Shown here piece by piece: positions 16,629 to 24,761 of a stretch of DNA of 54,148 nt; the stretch's first letter is position 1, and each line of letters begins with the position of its first letter. This stretch comes from an uncultured Bacteroidales bacterium (lineage in GTDB: Bacteria > Bacteroidota > Bacteroidia > Bacteroidales > P3): positions 1 to 54,148 of the forward strand of contig OMYR01000014.1 in NCBI GenBank assembly GCA_900315335.1, written 5' to 3'. The translations under genes were made by a program, and so were the position numbers. Under the pieces are notes generated by a model. The model did no database searches. It was not told where the DNA came from and was given only the letters and a program-made list of their open reading frames with translations.

Positions 16629-19460
16629 GTGAGAAAAAAAGTTTTAATAATAGTATTATTACTTCTTGCTTGCACTACTTACGCTCAATACAGCGTGAGC
16701 GGGGTTAATGATTCCCGTATAAAATACAGACAAATCAAGACAAGCAAATTCAATATAGTTTATCCGGATTACTACGAAAGCAATGCACAACGTTTGGCTT
16801 GCGTTTTGGATACCGTTGTCCCTGTAATCGGAAAAAGTCTGAAAACCTCCGCACCTAATGTTCCCATACTTATACATACAAAAAGTTCAATAAGTAATGG
16901 TCTCAGCGTTTGGGCTCCCAAACGTATGGAGTTTTGGACTACACCTCCGCCGACATCTTATGGATTTCCTTACACATGGCAATTGGCTCTGCATGAATAT
17001 AGACATACGGCACAAATGCAGGGTCTTAATGTAGGAATAACCAAAGTATTGGGAACTGCATTCGGCGAACATATTCTCGGGGCTGTTGCAGGAATATTCG
17101 TTCCGAATTGGTTCTTTGAGGGCGATGCCGTTGTGGCGGAAACATCTTTGGCTCCTGCCGGAAGAGGCGAAGAACCCGAATACAATATGTTTCTAAAAGC
17201 ACAGGTTTTGGAGAAAGGAAGATACTCTACCGACAAAATGCTGCTTGGAAGTATGAAAGATTTTGTTTGCGATGAGTACAATCTCGGTTATTTTCTCATT
17301 TCTTACGGCAGACAAAAATACGGGAAAGATATTTGGGGAGACTGCCTCAATCATTTGGGGACTTCTTGGTGGAAATTGCATCTGTGGGGAAGAACCAAAA
17401 GAAAACAGGAAAATTTGGATTTTATCACAATGTACAACGAAACTTTGGATTCGTTGGAAAGAGTTTGGGTCGATGACGATATTCATTATCTACACAATAT
17501 CGATAACGGTATTACAAAACGCTGGGGCGAAGAGAACAATACCGATTACATCAACTACAAAAATCCTATTCAGATAAACGACTCAACTGTTTTGGCTCTG
17601 AAAACCTCAGCCTACCAAACACAGGAATTGGTCAAGATTATCAACGACAAAGAAGAGCATTTGCTTTATCTTCCATTCTTAATGCACTCATATTTTCAAT
17701 ATAACAACGGACATATACTGTACAGCCAATATTCGCCTAACATACGTTGGGGACAAGAAGCCACTTCGGACATTATAGACTACGATTTATCGACAAACAA
17801 ATTCGTAAGCATTTCTTCCAACAAGACATTTTTCACTCCTATATATTACCCCAACGAAAATTTGATTGCAGCCATCTATACGGATTCTTTGGACAATCAA
17901 AATCTTGCTTTCATATCGCCCGACACTTCTTATTTCAGAAACAAACAAATATTGAAAAAAGACAAGTCTTCATATATGCGAGTAATCAACGGACGTCCCA
18001 ATCATTCGTTCTCCTATCCCGTATGGCAAGACTCCACATCCAATGTTTATTTCATCGCAACTTCTTCCAAAGGCAAGTCCATATGTTTGTATAATACGGA
18101 AACGCGGGAACAAAAACCCGTTACCGAGTTTTCTTACGACAATATAAAATATTTGAAAATCTACAACAACCGTCTTTATTTCATCAAAGACGTCTCTCAC
18201 AAATATCAACTGCTAAGCATAAACTTAAATAACTTTGCCGATGTTCAAATTCACACCAATTCTCGCTACGGTATAGACAATTTCTGTTTGTATGACTCTA
18301 CCATCGTTGTAAGCGACTACACATCCAACGGCTACAAAATAGTTTCCCTGCCATATCAGGCTTCGCCTTACGACATAAACAATAACAATGAGCCTATGTA
18401 TTTCACTCGTCTGAACAGACAACAGGAAAATTTCATTCTAAGCGAAGACGTAATCAATTTCGATACCGTTTATAAAAGCACAAAATACAGCAAACTGTCG
18501 CATTTGTTTAACATTCACTCTTGGGCGCCTTTGTTTATCAATGTTCAGTCAATGGATATTGGTTTCGGAGCAAGTATTATGTCGCAAAACCTGTTATCGA
18601 CCTCAGTATTGGAATTGGGCTTCAAATACAATTTCTTTGAAAAGAACGAATTTTTTATGTCATACACTTATTCGGGTCTTTATCCCATAATGGAATTAAC
18701 TCTTAGTTTTCGTCCCCGTGATATGCGTAAGGAATTAGACCCCGAAAGTATGGAATATATGGATTGGGACGAGATTACGGCAGGATACAACATCACTCTG
18801 CCTTTCACTTGGACAAACAGAAATTACAGAAACAATATCAATTTGACTTTACACTACTCTTTTCACGATATAATCAATGCGGACTACAAAGCACGTCTGA
18901 CTCTTTTCAATGCGATAGGCTATCACGCCACATTCTCCAATTATGCTGCAAAAGCGGAGAATGATTTCTACCCGAAAAGCGGACACATAACGAGCGTTAA
19001 ATATACCCAAACCCTTACTTCCGACTTTGCGAGCATATTTTCCGCACAAACACAAATCTTTTTACCCGGATTGGCACGCAATCATTCTTTTGTACTTGAC
19101 GGCAGTTTCCAAAAAAACAGTCCCGATGTGTATTATTTCCAAAACGAAGTCAATTTCGTTCGCGGTGTTCATAATATCTTCCCTGAATATTACGCAGGCT
19201 TCTTGGCACAATATTGTTTGCCGCTTGTTTATCCCGACAGCGGAATCAACGGAATACTGTACATAAAAAGAATTTCTGCCAAACCATTCCTCAATCATGG
19301 TTGGTTCGACAGAAAACATTACTATTCCTACGGTAGCGATATTGAAGCCAAAGTCCATGTATTCCGTATAACAATCCCTGTCAATATAGGTTTTCGCATA
19401 GGCTACTGCCCGACAACGGACAATACTTTTGCTTCATTTTTGTTCAGCATAGATATTTAG
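16629..19460 (+). CDS. Exported gluzincin-like protein with probable outer-membrane barrel
   Basis: About 943 residues from GTG 16629. This start puts a clean signal peptide (VRKKVLIIVLLLLACTTYA) at the N-terminus; TTG 16626 is the alternative. Residues 40-180 carry HEYRH (122-126) and, 38 residues later, WFFEGD with Glu164. This is the HExxH plus downstream Glu layout of peptidase-MA-like gluzincins. Residues about 330-600 are made of short repeating strands like a TolB-type propeller. The last 300 residues alternate in the manner of an outer-membrane beta-barrel and end in FASFLFSIDI, with a terminal aromatic-containing strand. Peptidase activity, propeller and barrel are inferred from pattern only. 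It is likely transcribed by read-through of the pepD terminator or from an undetected promoter. Confidence 0.8.
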   Translation: MRKKVLIIVLLLLACTTYAQYSVSGVNDSRIKYRQIKTSKFNIVYPDYYESNAQRLACVLDTVVPVIGKSLKTSAPNVPILIHTKSSISNGLSVWAPKRMEFWTTPPPTSYGFPYTWQLALHEYRHTAQMQGLNVGITKVLGTAFGEHILGAVAGIFVPNWFFEGDAVVAETSLAPAGRGEEPEYNMFLKAQVLEKGRYSTDKMLLGSMKDFVCDEYNLGYFLISYGRQKYGKDIWGDCLNHLGTSWWKLHLWGRTKRKQENLDFITMYNETLDSLERVWVDDDIHYLHNIDNGITKRWGEENNTDYINYKNPIQINDSTVLALKTSAYQTQELVKIINDKEEHLLYLPFLMHSYFQYNNGHILYSQYSPNIRWGQEATSDIIDYDLSTNKFVSISSNKTFFTPIYYPNENLIAAIYTDSLDNQNLAFISPDTSYFRNKQILKKDKSSYMRVINGRPNHSFSYPVWQDSTSNVYFIATSSKGKSICLYNTETREQKPVTEFSYDNIKYLKIYNNRLYFIKDVSHKYQLLSINLNNFADVQIHTNSRYGIDNFCLYDSTIVVSDYTSNGYKIVSLPYQASPYDINNNNEPMYFTRLNRQQENFILSEDVINFDTVYKSTKYSKLSHLFNIHSWAPLFINVQSMDIGFGASIMSQNLLSTSVLELGFKYNFFEKNEFFMSYTYSGLYPIMELTLSFRPRDMRKELDPESMEYMDWDEITAGYNITLPFTWTNRNYRNNINLTLHYSFHDIINADYKARLTLFNAIGYHATFSNYAAKAENDFYPKSGHITSVKYTQTLTSDFASIFSAQTQIFLPGLARNHSFVLDGSFQKNSPDVYYFQNEVNFVRGVHNIFPEYYAGFLAQYCLPLVYPDSGINGILYIKRISAKPFLNHGWFDRKHYYSYGSDIEAKVHVFRITIPVNIGFRIGYCPTTDNTFASFLFSIDI

Positions 19461-19515
19461 TTTTATGGCTATCAGATAAAATTATAGATAGAATCCTCAT
19501 CCAAGAGTTTTAACC

Positions 19516-19583
19516 TAACTGCAATAATTTCAAACGTACAACCAAAGACTTAAACCATATTGGATGTACGCAAATTGCAGTTA
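19516..19583. terminator. Long hairpin between convergent genes
   Basis: Arms TAACTGCAAT (19516-19525) plus CGTACA (19535-19540) pair with TGTACG (19565-19570) plus ATTGCAGTTA (19574-19583), with an asymmetric internal bulge. It lies between the 3' ends of convergent genes, but neither strand shows a strong T-run, so it is either a weak bidirectional terminator or an RNA-stabilising structure. Confidence 0.5.
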
Positions 19584-19586
19584 TTG

Positions 19587-20438
19587 TTAAAAGCCCTCAT
19601 CGTACATATAGTCATCTTCTTCATCATTATACATATAATTATCTTCAACTGGAATTTCTTCAACTGGAATTTCTTCAACTGGAATTTCTTCAACTGGAAT
19701 TTCAACTGCTGTTTCAACTACTGTTTCTGTCTGATATTTTGCCGCTCCATAATTATCAGAATATTTTATTTTATTAACCAATATTTCGACACCTTTAACG
19801 AAACCTATACCGAAACAAAAAGAAATAATAACTATCACAATGGGGAGGATGATATCATATCTATCGGGATTTTTATCTTTCTTTATCTCTTTTTTCGCTA
19901 TTGTTGGCGGAAATTCTTTTACAAGCCTTGGTTGGGGAGGCAACTCTTCTACTAAACTTGGTTCGGGTTCGGACTTTTTAAGCGGTATGGCAATACGGGA
20001 ATTGTATTTCACATAATAAGATAAAATATTTTTTACTACTATACCACGAGAATTAACAAAGACATCTGACTTTGAATTTTCGTAATCAATCGGAGGAAGT
20101 TGCTCGCAAACTACATCACTACTCCGAAGCAACTTTTCTGCCTTTTTGAACATTGAATTGCCATTACCCTCAATAGAGAAAATTGCATCGAATAAGCTGA
20201 TAATTGTATCAGGCTTAACCATTACTCCGTTAAAGCAAGCATAGATACTGACCCTCTCAAATTCGTTGGTATAAAAACTCCATGCGTAATACATTAAATT
20301 GTCATTGCGTCTTTGAACAAAAAGATACGGCGGCACGGGCTTTTTCTTATTCAGCTTTTTTACTTCCTCAAAAAAGTCCCCTGAAAATGGAACTCCAAAA
20401 ATGGAGTTCCCGATATTTACTGCTACATCACAATTCAT
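19587..20438 (-). CDS. Single-pass membrane protein with acidic tandem-repeat tail (operon gene 5)
   Basis: A 283-residue protein without a signal peptide that I cannot assign to a family. Residues 1-130 form a compact alpha/beta-looking domain containing NLMYYAWSFY and FNGVMVKPDTIISLFDAIF. A proline- and charge-rich linker follows, then a basic stretch and one membrane helix (IILPIVIVIISFCFGIGF, about 196-213). The tail, about 70 residues, contains four PVEEI-type repeats and ends in an acidic, tyrosine-rich stretch. The basic residues before the helix suggest a cytoplasmic N-terminus. The N-terminal domain resembles that of the 439-residue protein two genes upstream in spacing and hydrophobic pattern. 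It is the last gene of a five-gene operon, 48 nt after the lipoprotein gene. Confidence 0.8.
   Translation of the reverse strand: MNCDVAVNIGNSIFGVPFSGDFFEEVKKLNKKKPVPPYLFVQRRNDNLMYYAWSFYTNEFERVSIYACFNGVMVKPDTIISLFDAIFSIEGNGNSMFKKAEKLLRSSDVVCEQLPPIDYENSKSDVFVNSRGIVVKNILSYYVKYNSRIAIPLKKSEPEPSLVEELPPQPRLVKEFPPTIAKKEIKKDKNPDRYDIILPIVIVIISFCFGIGFVKGVEILVNKIKYSDNYGAAKYQTETVVETAVEIPVEEIPVEEIPVEEIPVEDNYMYNDEEDDYMYDEGF
19644..19703. repeat. 15-bp tandem repeat (4 units) inside a coding region
   Basis: Four uninterrupted identical copies of TTCAACTGGAATTTC start at 19644, 19659, 19674 and 19689. They encode the PVEEI repeats of the membrane protein on the minus strand. Perfect identity suggests recent slippage; length changes stay in frame. 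Confidence 0.9.
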
Positions 20439-20486
20439 AAGATTGATTTTAAATGCTTAATATTTACTAATTTCTGAAATACATTT

Positions 20487-21041
20487 CTATTCTTGAAATC
20501 TGATTACACCATTTTCATCATCCACGGTAAAACTGCCAAAATCTTTCAATGCAGAATTGCCTAAAAGCAGAGGGGCTTCAAGGCTGTTTGTAACAATTAT
20601 TGCCTCAACATCATTAGCGACAAGCCCTTCGGCGAATTCTATTTCTTTAAGATTTACGACCATACCATCTATGATGCTTCCGTCTGCAGTTTGCATCGGA
20701 ACAGAACCGATAATGTCGTTTTCTGTCAGTTTGCCTTGCTTTTCAAGAAATAGGGCTTCAGTTAAAGACAGACTAACGCCACTTGCGCCTGTGTCGAAAA
20801 TCATTTCCATTTCCACGCCATTGACCTTTACCTTAACTATTCTCACGCCACCCCTTACCTCAAAAGGTATCTCGTAGCCGCTGCCCTCATATTCAACCGT
20901 AGTTTCGTCGTCCTCATATTCAACCGTAGTTTCGTCGTCCTCATACGCTATTTCAACCAAAGGTGGAGGCACAGACTTGGTGCAAGACTGAGCAAGCACC
21001 AAGAATAGTGGTAAAATCAGCAGAATTAAAAAACGTTTCAT
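20487..21041 (-). CDS. Retropepsin-like aspartic protease lipoprotein (operon gene 4)
   Basis: A 184-residue exported protein. Residues 1-20 form a lipoprotein-type signal ending in Cys20 (LVLAQSC). An acidic linker carries two EYEDDETTV-type repeats (about 31-52). Residues 58-184 look like a single retropepsin-like domain of clan AA: FEVRGGVRIVKVKVNG, the catalytic loop FDTGAS with Asp83, and the second hydrophobic-hydrophobic-Gly element LLLGNSAL (158-165). Proteases of this type work as homodimers. The protein would be anchored in the inner or outer membrane and act in the periplasm or at the surface. The gene begins 9 nt after the upstream gene, so translation is probably coupled. The substrate is unknown. 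Confidence 0.85.
   Translation of the reverse strand: MKRFLILLILPLFLVLAQSCTKSVPPPLVEIAYEDDETTVEYEDDETTVEYEGSGYEIPFEVRGGVRIVKVKVNGVEMEMIFDTGASGVSLSLTEALFLEKQGKLTENDIIGSVPMQTADGSIIDGMVVNLKEIEFAEGLVANDVEAIIVTNSLEAPLLLGNSALKDFGSFTVDDENGVIRFQE
20886..20939. repeat. 27-bp tandem repeat (2 units plus fragment) in the protease gene
   Basis: Two identical 27-bp units start at 20886 and 20913, followed by the first six bases of a third. They encode the EYEDDETTV repeats between the lipid anchor and the protease domain, so copy-number change would lengthen or shorten the tether in frame. Confidence 0.85.
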
Positions 21042-21050
21042 AGTTTTTTG

Positions 21051-22370
21051 TTATTCTTCTACAATAAACTGATGTTTATACTTCTTCTCTCCCGTTTCTT
21101 CGGCAGTAGTAAGAGAAATCGTTACAGTATCTCCACTGTTCGGCTTAATTACTTCTGCTGTACATGTACAGTCTTCCGATTTTTTGGAAAAACCGTCATA
21201 TCCCCATTTTTTGACTTTTACTTCATCCGAAGTGATAAACTTAATGTTTTCTCCATATTTTAGTTTCTCTTCATGTACTTTTAGCGTATCCAAAGTAGTA
21301 TCAAGCAAGATTTCTTTTAGCTGCTGTTCTCCCTGCTCAGTAGCCGTTATGCTATTGGGTTCCGTTGTTTCTGCTGGTGATTTGTCGGTTCCACATTTCC
21401 GAAACAGTAATACAGTACCTGCAATCAGAATTGCCAATACAACAATACCCAAAAGTATATTTTGTATATTTTTCTCATTCCAAGGAGCAGTATTTCGAGT
21501 TTGTCTATTAATTGTTCTTGTTTGAGAACCAAAAGGTTTTAATAAATTTATTAGTTCATCAACCTTTTCCGGCATTGGCTTAGATGCCGTTAATTGTCCT
21601 TTTATTTTATCGTTCTCTTTTTCTAATTCGGAAATTTTAGACCTTAAATCTTTTTCTGTTGCTTGTAATTCGGAAATTTTAGACCTTAAATCTTTTTCTT
21701 TTGCTTGTGCGTTTTGCAATTTTGTCTCTTTGTCGGCACATTCCTGTTTTGAATCTTTCAAAGCAGATTCAAATTGTTTAGCTTTTACGTCTGCTCGCGG
21801 AATTTCGGGGGACAAAATCGCTGAACCACAAGAAAAGAAGTCGTTAAGGAAAAAGTCGCAGCCATTGTCAGATACATGGCAACGCAAAGTACAGTTGCCG
21901 TTTGGCTTTGAAAGTTTTCGTTCCAAAAGAGTAAAACTTGCGGCAAATTTATCTGTCAATTGCTTTTTCAAGGCGTTTATTATACTTTCGGCTTTACCTT
22001 TGTCAAATTCTGAAACTAAAAACTGCTTTTGCTTGCTTACCAACTCGTCTTCCACCATTTTTTTATACAATTGGTCAAACAGTTGATATAATCTTGACAT
22101 ATCTTCGCAATATGCCTCTTCGGAGCGAATACTTATGGCAAAGTATCCACCGCTTCGTCCTTCTTCCTCTCTTGTGTTGGGAACTATGTAACTATAATAA
22201 AAACACGTTTTTCCGTTTTCTTCTTTTATATCGCAGCGGACAAATTCAGCTTTTTCGTTCTTAAACTCTTCGCTATACAGAGTTTCGCTGTATTTTCTCA
22301 AAACTTCATCTCCACGGAATTGTTGTCCTTTCGGACTTCCGCTTATCGCGATTTGAAATTTATCATTCAT
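21051..22370 (-). CDS. Single-pass coiled-coil membrane protein (operon gene 3)
   Basis: A 439-residue protein that I cannot assign to a family. It has no signal peptide. Residues 1-200 are globular and include CFYYSYIVPN and GGYFAISIRSEEAY followed by a helical LYQLFDQLYKKMV; the pattern resembles the N-terminal part of operon gene 5 and loosely recalls longin or roadblock folds. Residues about 205-285 are a coiled coil with a duplicated two-heptad block (KDLRSKISEL twice). One membrane helix spans 305-323 (ILLGIVVLAILIAGTVLLF). About 116 residues follow outside, ending in a beta-rich, possibly Ig-like stretch (VIKPNSGDTVTISL). Arginines before the helix suggest a cytoplasmic N-terminus. The gene follows the GTPase gene by 12 nt. 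Confidence 0.8.
   Translation of the reverse strand: MNDKFQIAISGSPKGQQFRGDEVLRKYSETLYSEEFKNEKAEFVRCDIKEENGKTCFYYSYIVPNTREEEGRSGGYFAISIRSEEAYCEDMSRLYQLFDQLYKKMVEDELVSKQKQFLVSEFDKGKAESIINALKKQLTDKFAASFTLLERKLSKPNGNCTLRCHVSDNGCDFFLNDFFSCGSAILSPEIPRADVKAKQFESALKDSKQECADKETKLQNAQAKEKDLRSKISELQATEKDLRSKISELEKENDKIKGQLTASKPMPEKVDELINLLKPFGSQTRTINRQTRNTAPWNEKNIQNILLGIVVLAILIAGTVLLFRKCGTDKSPAETTEPNSITATEQGEQQLKEILLDTTLDTLKVHEEKLKYGENIKFITSDEVKVKKWGYDGFSKKSEDCTCTAEVIKPNSGDTVTISLTTAEETGEKKYKHQFIVEE
21624..21698. repeat. 42-bp tandem duplication in the coiled-coil gene
   Basis: Near-identical 42-bp units start at 21624 and 21666; the second is incomplete at its end. Each encodes 14 residues, exactly two heptads, so the duplication lengthens the coiled coil without breaking register. 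Confidence 0.75.
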
Positions 22371-22382
22371 TGTTTCCTTTGT

Positions 22383-23405
22383 TTATCTTCCCACTCTTTT
22401 TAAAATTGTTTTCCAAAGATTTTTCGGATATTTATCGCTATCCTCGGTGAACCTCATATTTTTAGAACCGTCCTCACAAAATGTTCCCGACTTAAACGAA
22501 ACAAAATCGCAGTCGTATGGTTTGAAAAAACTGATTATCGGACGTGTTTCTTTGAATATGCCGAATAACCCGGCGTATTGGTCGGACATATGGTTGATAA
22601 AGCCTCTTACATTTACAACACCACTACTTTTTATAAACTCGTCAGCCTTATCGACTTTGTTTCCAAGCAAAATAATTCGGTCTCTCGGACTCATATTCTT
22701 TTTCAATTGTCTTATACGTTCCACATAGTTACGTCTGTCCTGTTCGTTTCTCCAATTAGGTTCCAATATTATAACATAAACTTTACGGTTCGGACTGCTG
22801 GTTATCTTATTGAAATAAACCGTGGCATCTGCCCTCGTATTTGGTTTCTTTGGGTCGAAATACAACTCTCCCGGTCCTTCCAAAATTTGACAGATTGGCT
22901 CTCCTGCATTGCGTGATACACTAACCAGCATAAAATTCATTCTACTGTTGGCTTCCGCAGCAACACTTGCGCTGAGCTTTTGCGAAAAGTCATCACACAT
23001 TTCTTTGTAATTTCTGTCGTAATCGGGTCTAAAACTGCGTACAGGTTTAATCTGGTAGCCTGAAAGACAGTTTTTCAAATAGCGGGACAGCCTTACAAGG
23101 GTCATTGTCTTGCCACAGGCGGGAGGTCCGAACAAAACAACAATAGGTGTTTTCTTATCAGATATGGTAACCTCCACATCATTGGGATTATTAAACGTTG
23201 TGTATTGACTCTGCTCGGTTTCTTCTATGGAATTTGCGATACCCTGAGTGTTATATTCGCCTACATCTTCTTTTCCTTCGGGATAATTCATTTCAGGTTT
23301 CAATTCTGATTCGGTTTCATTTTCCGTTTCAGGGATATTAGTTTCTTTTGTTTCCTCCTGCTGAACTATTGGTTGTTCATTATAATCATCAAAAAAATTT
23401 GCCAT
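22383..23405 (-). CDS. GTPase-like P-loop protein (operon gene 2)
   Basis: A 340-residue soluble protein. Residues 1-80 are an acidic, probably disordered tail. The G domain begins at about 86 with Walker A/G1 GPPACGKT (93-100). EGPGE (176-180) stands where TRAFAC GTPases have DxxG; DxSGE-like G3 motifs occur in the so-called double-GTPase families of predicted bacterial conflict systems. NKVD (249-252) is a textbook G4 guanine-specificity motif. The G3 Asp is replaced by Glu, so catalysis may be altered. No membrane helix or effector domain is visible, so it probably works with the membrane proteins on either side in the operon. Family assignment below 'TRAFAC-like GTPase' is inference. Confidence 0.82.
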   Translation of the reverse strand: MANFFDDYNEQPIVQQEETKETNIPETENETESELKPEMNYPEGKEDVGEYNTQGIANSIEETEQSQYTTFNNPNDVEVTISDKKTPIVVLFGPPACGKTMTLVRLSRYLKNCLSGYQIKPVRSFRPDYDRNYKEMCDDFSQKLSASVAAEANSRMNFMLVSVSRNAGEPICQILEGPGELYFDPKKPNTRADATVYFNKITSSPNRKVYVIILEPNWRNEQDRRNYVERIRQLKKNMSPRDRIILLGNKVDKADEFIKSSGVVNVRGFINHMSDQYAGLFGIFKETRPIISFFKPYDCDFVSFKSGTFCEDGSKNMRFTEDSDKYPKNLWKTILKRVGR

Positions 23406-23441
23406 TGCTTTATATGCTTTGTGTTATACATTATATATTAC

Positions 23442-24482
23442 TTAATCGTTTTCCTTGAACGCCGCATTGAAGAATACAAAAGCAGCAAGGTCTATCACCA
23501 AGGATAACAAAATCCAATAAATCATACCCGAATCCGCAGTTTTGAAATTGCCTTTGAAGTAGTCGGACCACACTTCCGTTACATTGATAAGCCTTTCGGA
23601 TTTGTAACCATTATATCCGTCCTTTATTCCCTTGGCTTCAAGTGTTCCGCGGGCTGTTCTGATTAAATCTCTCGATTGAGCAAGTATAGCATCTTGATTG
23701 GAGAGCGTTGCTCTGTCCAAAGTCTGAATGTTGTTATGCAGATTGGCTATTTGTGCATTCAGTTTTTTAGATTCCTTTTTAAGGTTTGCTTTGTGGGATT
23801 TCCACTGCTCTTCCATTTGTTTGTGCTGAATATCAATCTGCTCTTCTATTTGCCTGTCGTAGAACTTAATCGCCCTGTTTATCTCTTTTTGCGATATACC
23901 TATGTTAGTCAAACGGGTTATCGTTCCGACTTTTACTCCTAATGCTTCTTCCGCTCTTTGCAAACAACGCTCGGCTCTGTCTCCCACACCCGGACGTTCC
24001 GGATGCTCTATCTCTGCTCTTAAAGCTGTTTTGGCTGAACGGGTTTCCTTTTTCTTGTTCTCAAATCCTGTCATAAACTTTTGCTTTGCTATTTCCTCAT
24101 TTGTCAGTTGTTGAAGTTGCTGAATGAGATACAACTCTTCGCTTTTAGCAAAGTCGCGTGCGTTCTTATTATAGAACAAAGAGTGTGAATTGGTCGGAAA
24201 TGAAATCAACAGCCAAGTTATTAAGACAATAACCAAGCCTCCCGCCAATTTCTTTCCGCGATTGTCTATTATCAAATTGCGGTTAAAACTGTCCATAATC
24301 ATTTTTGTCCCATAAGATGTGAGTATGAACAGTCCGACGATTGCAATCCATAAGCACCATTGCGGGATTGCCGACATTGAAAGATGAATACTGCCTACCG
24401 TAAGGTAGCAACTGACTGCCGCAAAAGCGACAAACATCACTAAACAAACAATTTGAAAGGGTGTTTTTCGTCCCATTACCAT
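23442..24482 (-). CDS. Four-helix membrane protein with long coiled middle (operon gene 1)
   Basis: A 346-residue protein that I cannot assign to a family. Three hydrophobic helices lie near the N-terminus (about 9-29, 41-58 and 79-95). A long, highly charged and mostly helical region (about 105-315) contains coiled-coil stretches such as DRQIEEQIDIQHKQMEEQW, and a fourth helix lies at 324-342. Four helices put both termini on the same side and the coiled region opposite or alongside. ATG 24482 and ATG 24476 are both possible starts (MVMGRK). No TAnnTTTG promoter is visible between the terminator hairpin at 24541-24555 and the start, so transcription may depend on read-through from the structured RNA upstream. 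The GTPase gene follows after 36 nt. Confidence 0.8.
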   Translation of the reverse strand: MVMGRKTPFQIVCLVMFVAFAAVSCYLTVGSIHLSMSAIPQWCLWIAIVGLFILTSYGTKMIMDSFNRNLIIDNRGKKLAGGLVIVLITWLLISFPTNSHSLFYNKNARDFAKSEELYLIQQLQQLTNEEIAKQKFMTGFENKKKETRSAKTALRAEIEHPERPGVGDRAERCLQRAEEALGVKVGTITRLTNIGISQKEINRAIKFYDRQIEEQIDIQHKQMEEQWKSHKANLKKESKKLNAQIANLHNNIQTLDRATLSNQDAILAQSRDLIRTARGTLEAKGIKDGYNGYKSERLINVTEVWSDYFKGNFKTADSGMIYWILLSLVIDLAAFVFFNAAFKEND

Positions 24483-24516
24483 TAATGATTTTTTGTTTGT
24501 CCAAGTGGTTTTTGGA

Positions 24517-24555
24517 ACTTAAAAATAAAAACAAAAAGAAAGCGCGAACCACGCT
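24517..24555 (-). terminator. Intrinsic terminator of the structured RNA, ahead of the operon
   Basis: On the minus strand a 6-bp stem AGCGTG/CGCGCT with a GTT loop (24555-24541) is followed by a long T-rich run (plus-strand A-rich 24517-24540). It lies about 35 nt before the first ATG of the five-gene operon. It could end an independent small RNA or act as an attenuator. Confidence 0.7.
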
Positions 24556-24756
24556 GCCATCCTCCCAATGAAGGTCCTGAGAATTACCATAATACCGAGA
24601 ACAACAACAATAGCTCACGCCGAAGCGAGAAACTACCATGTGTTTATTCGGGTATTGAAAATTTCTCAGGTTTTCATTGACGAATAAAGCACAACGCTTT
24701 CAACAACAAAAATAAAAAGCACAACATCAAGAACAAGTCCATACTTTGCACTTTTC
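24530..24756 (-). ncRNA. Candidate structured RNA or leader upstream of the GTPase operon
   Basis: This stretch of about 225 nt has a consensus promoter at one end and an intrinsic terminator at the other, with no plausible protein. Its 3' half folds into a long rod. CAATGAA pairs with TTCATTG (plus 24673-24679 with 24566-24572), then CCTGAGAA with TTCTCAGG (24663-24670 with 24576-24583), then AATACC with GGTATT. The tip is a stem closed by a TTCG tetraloop, around 24611-24635. A rod with internal bulges and this promoter/terminator layout is reminiscent of 6S RNA, but I cannot confirm the family. The alternative is a cis-acting attenuator for the operon 35 nt downstream. Confidence 0.6.
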
Positions 24757-24761
24757 AATTG

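Noticed and set aside
19560-19955. 131-codon plus-strand frame with repeated NWNFF words
   Set aside because: It is the antisense reading of the 15-bp tandem repeat in the minus-strand membrane protein and has no start context.
24283-24639. 118-codon minus-strand frame overlapping the first operon gene and the structured RNA
   Set aside because: It overlaps the operon gene in another frame, runs through the terminator stem and has no recognisable domain.
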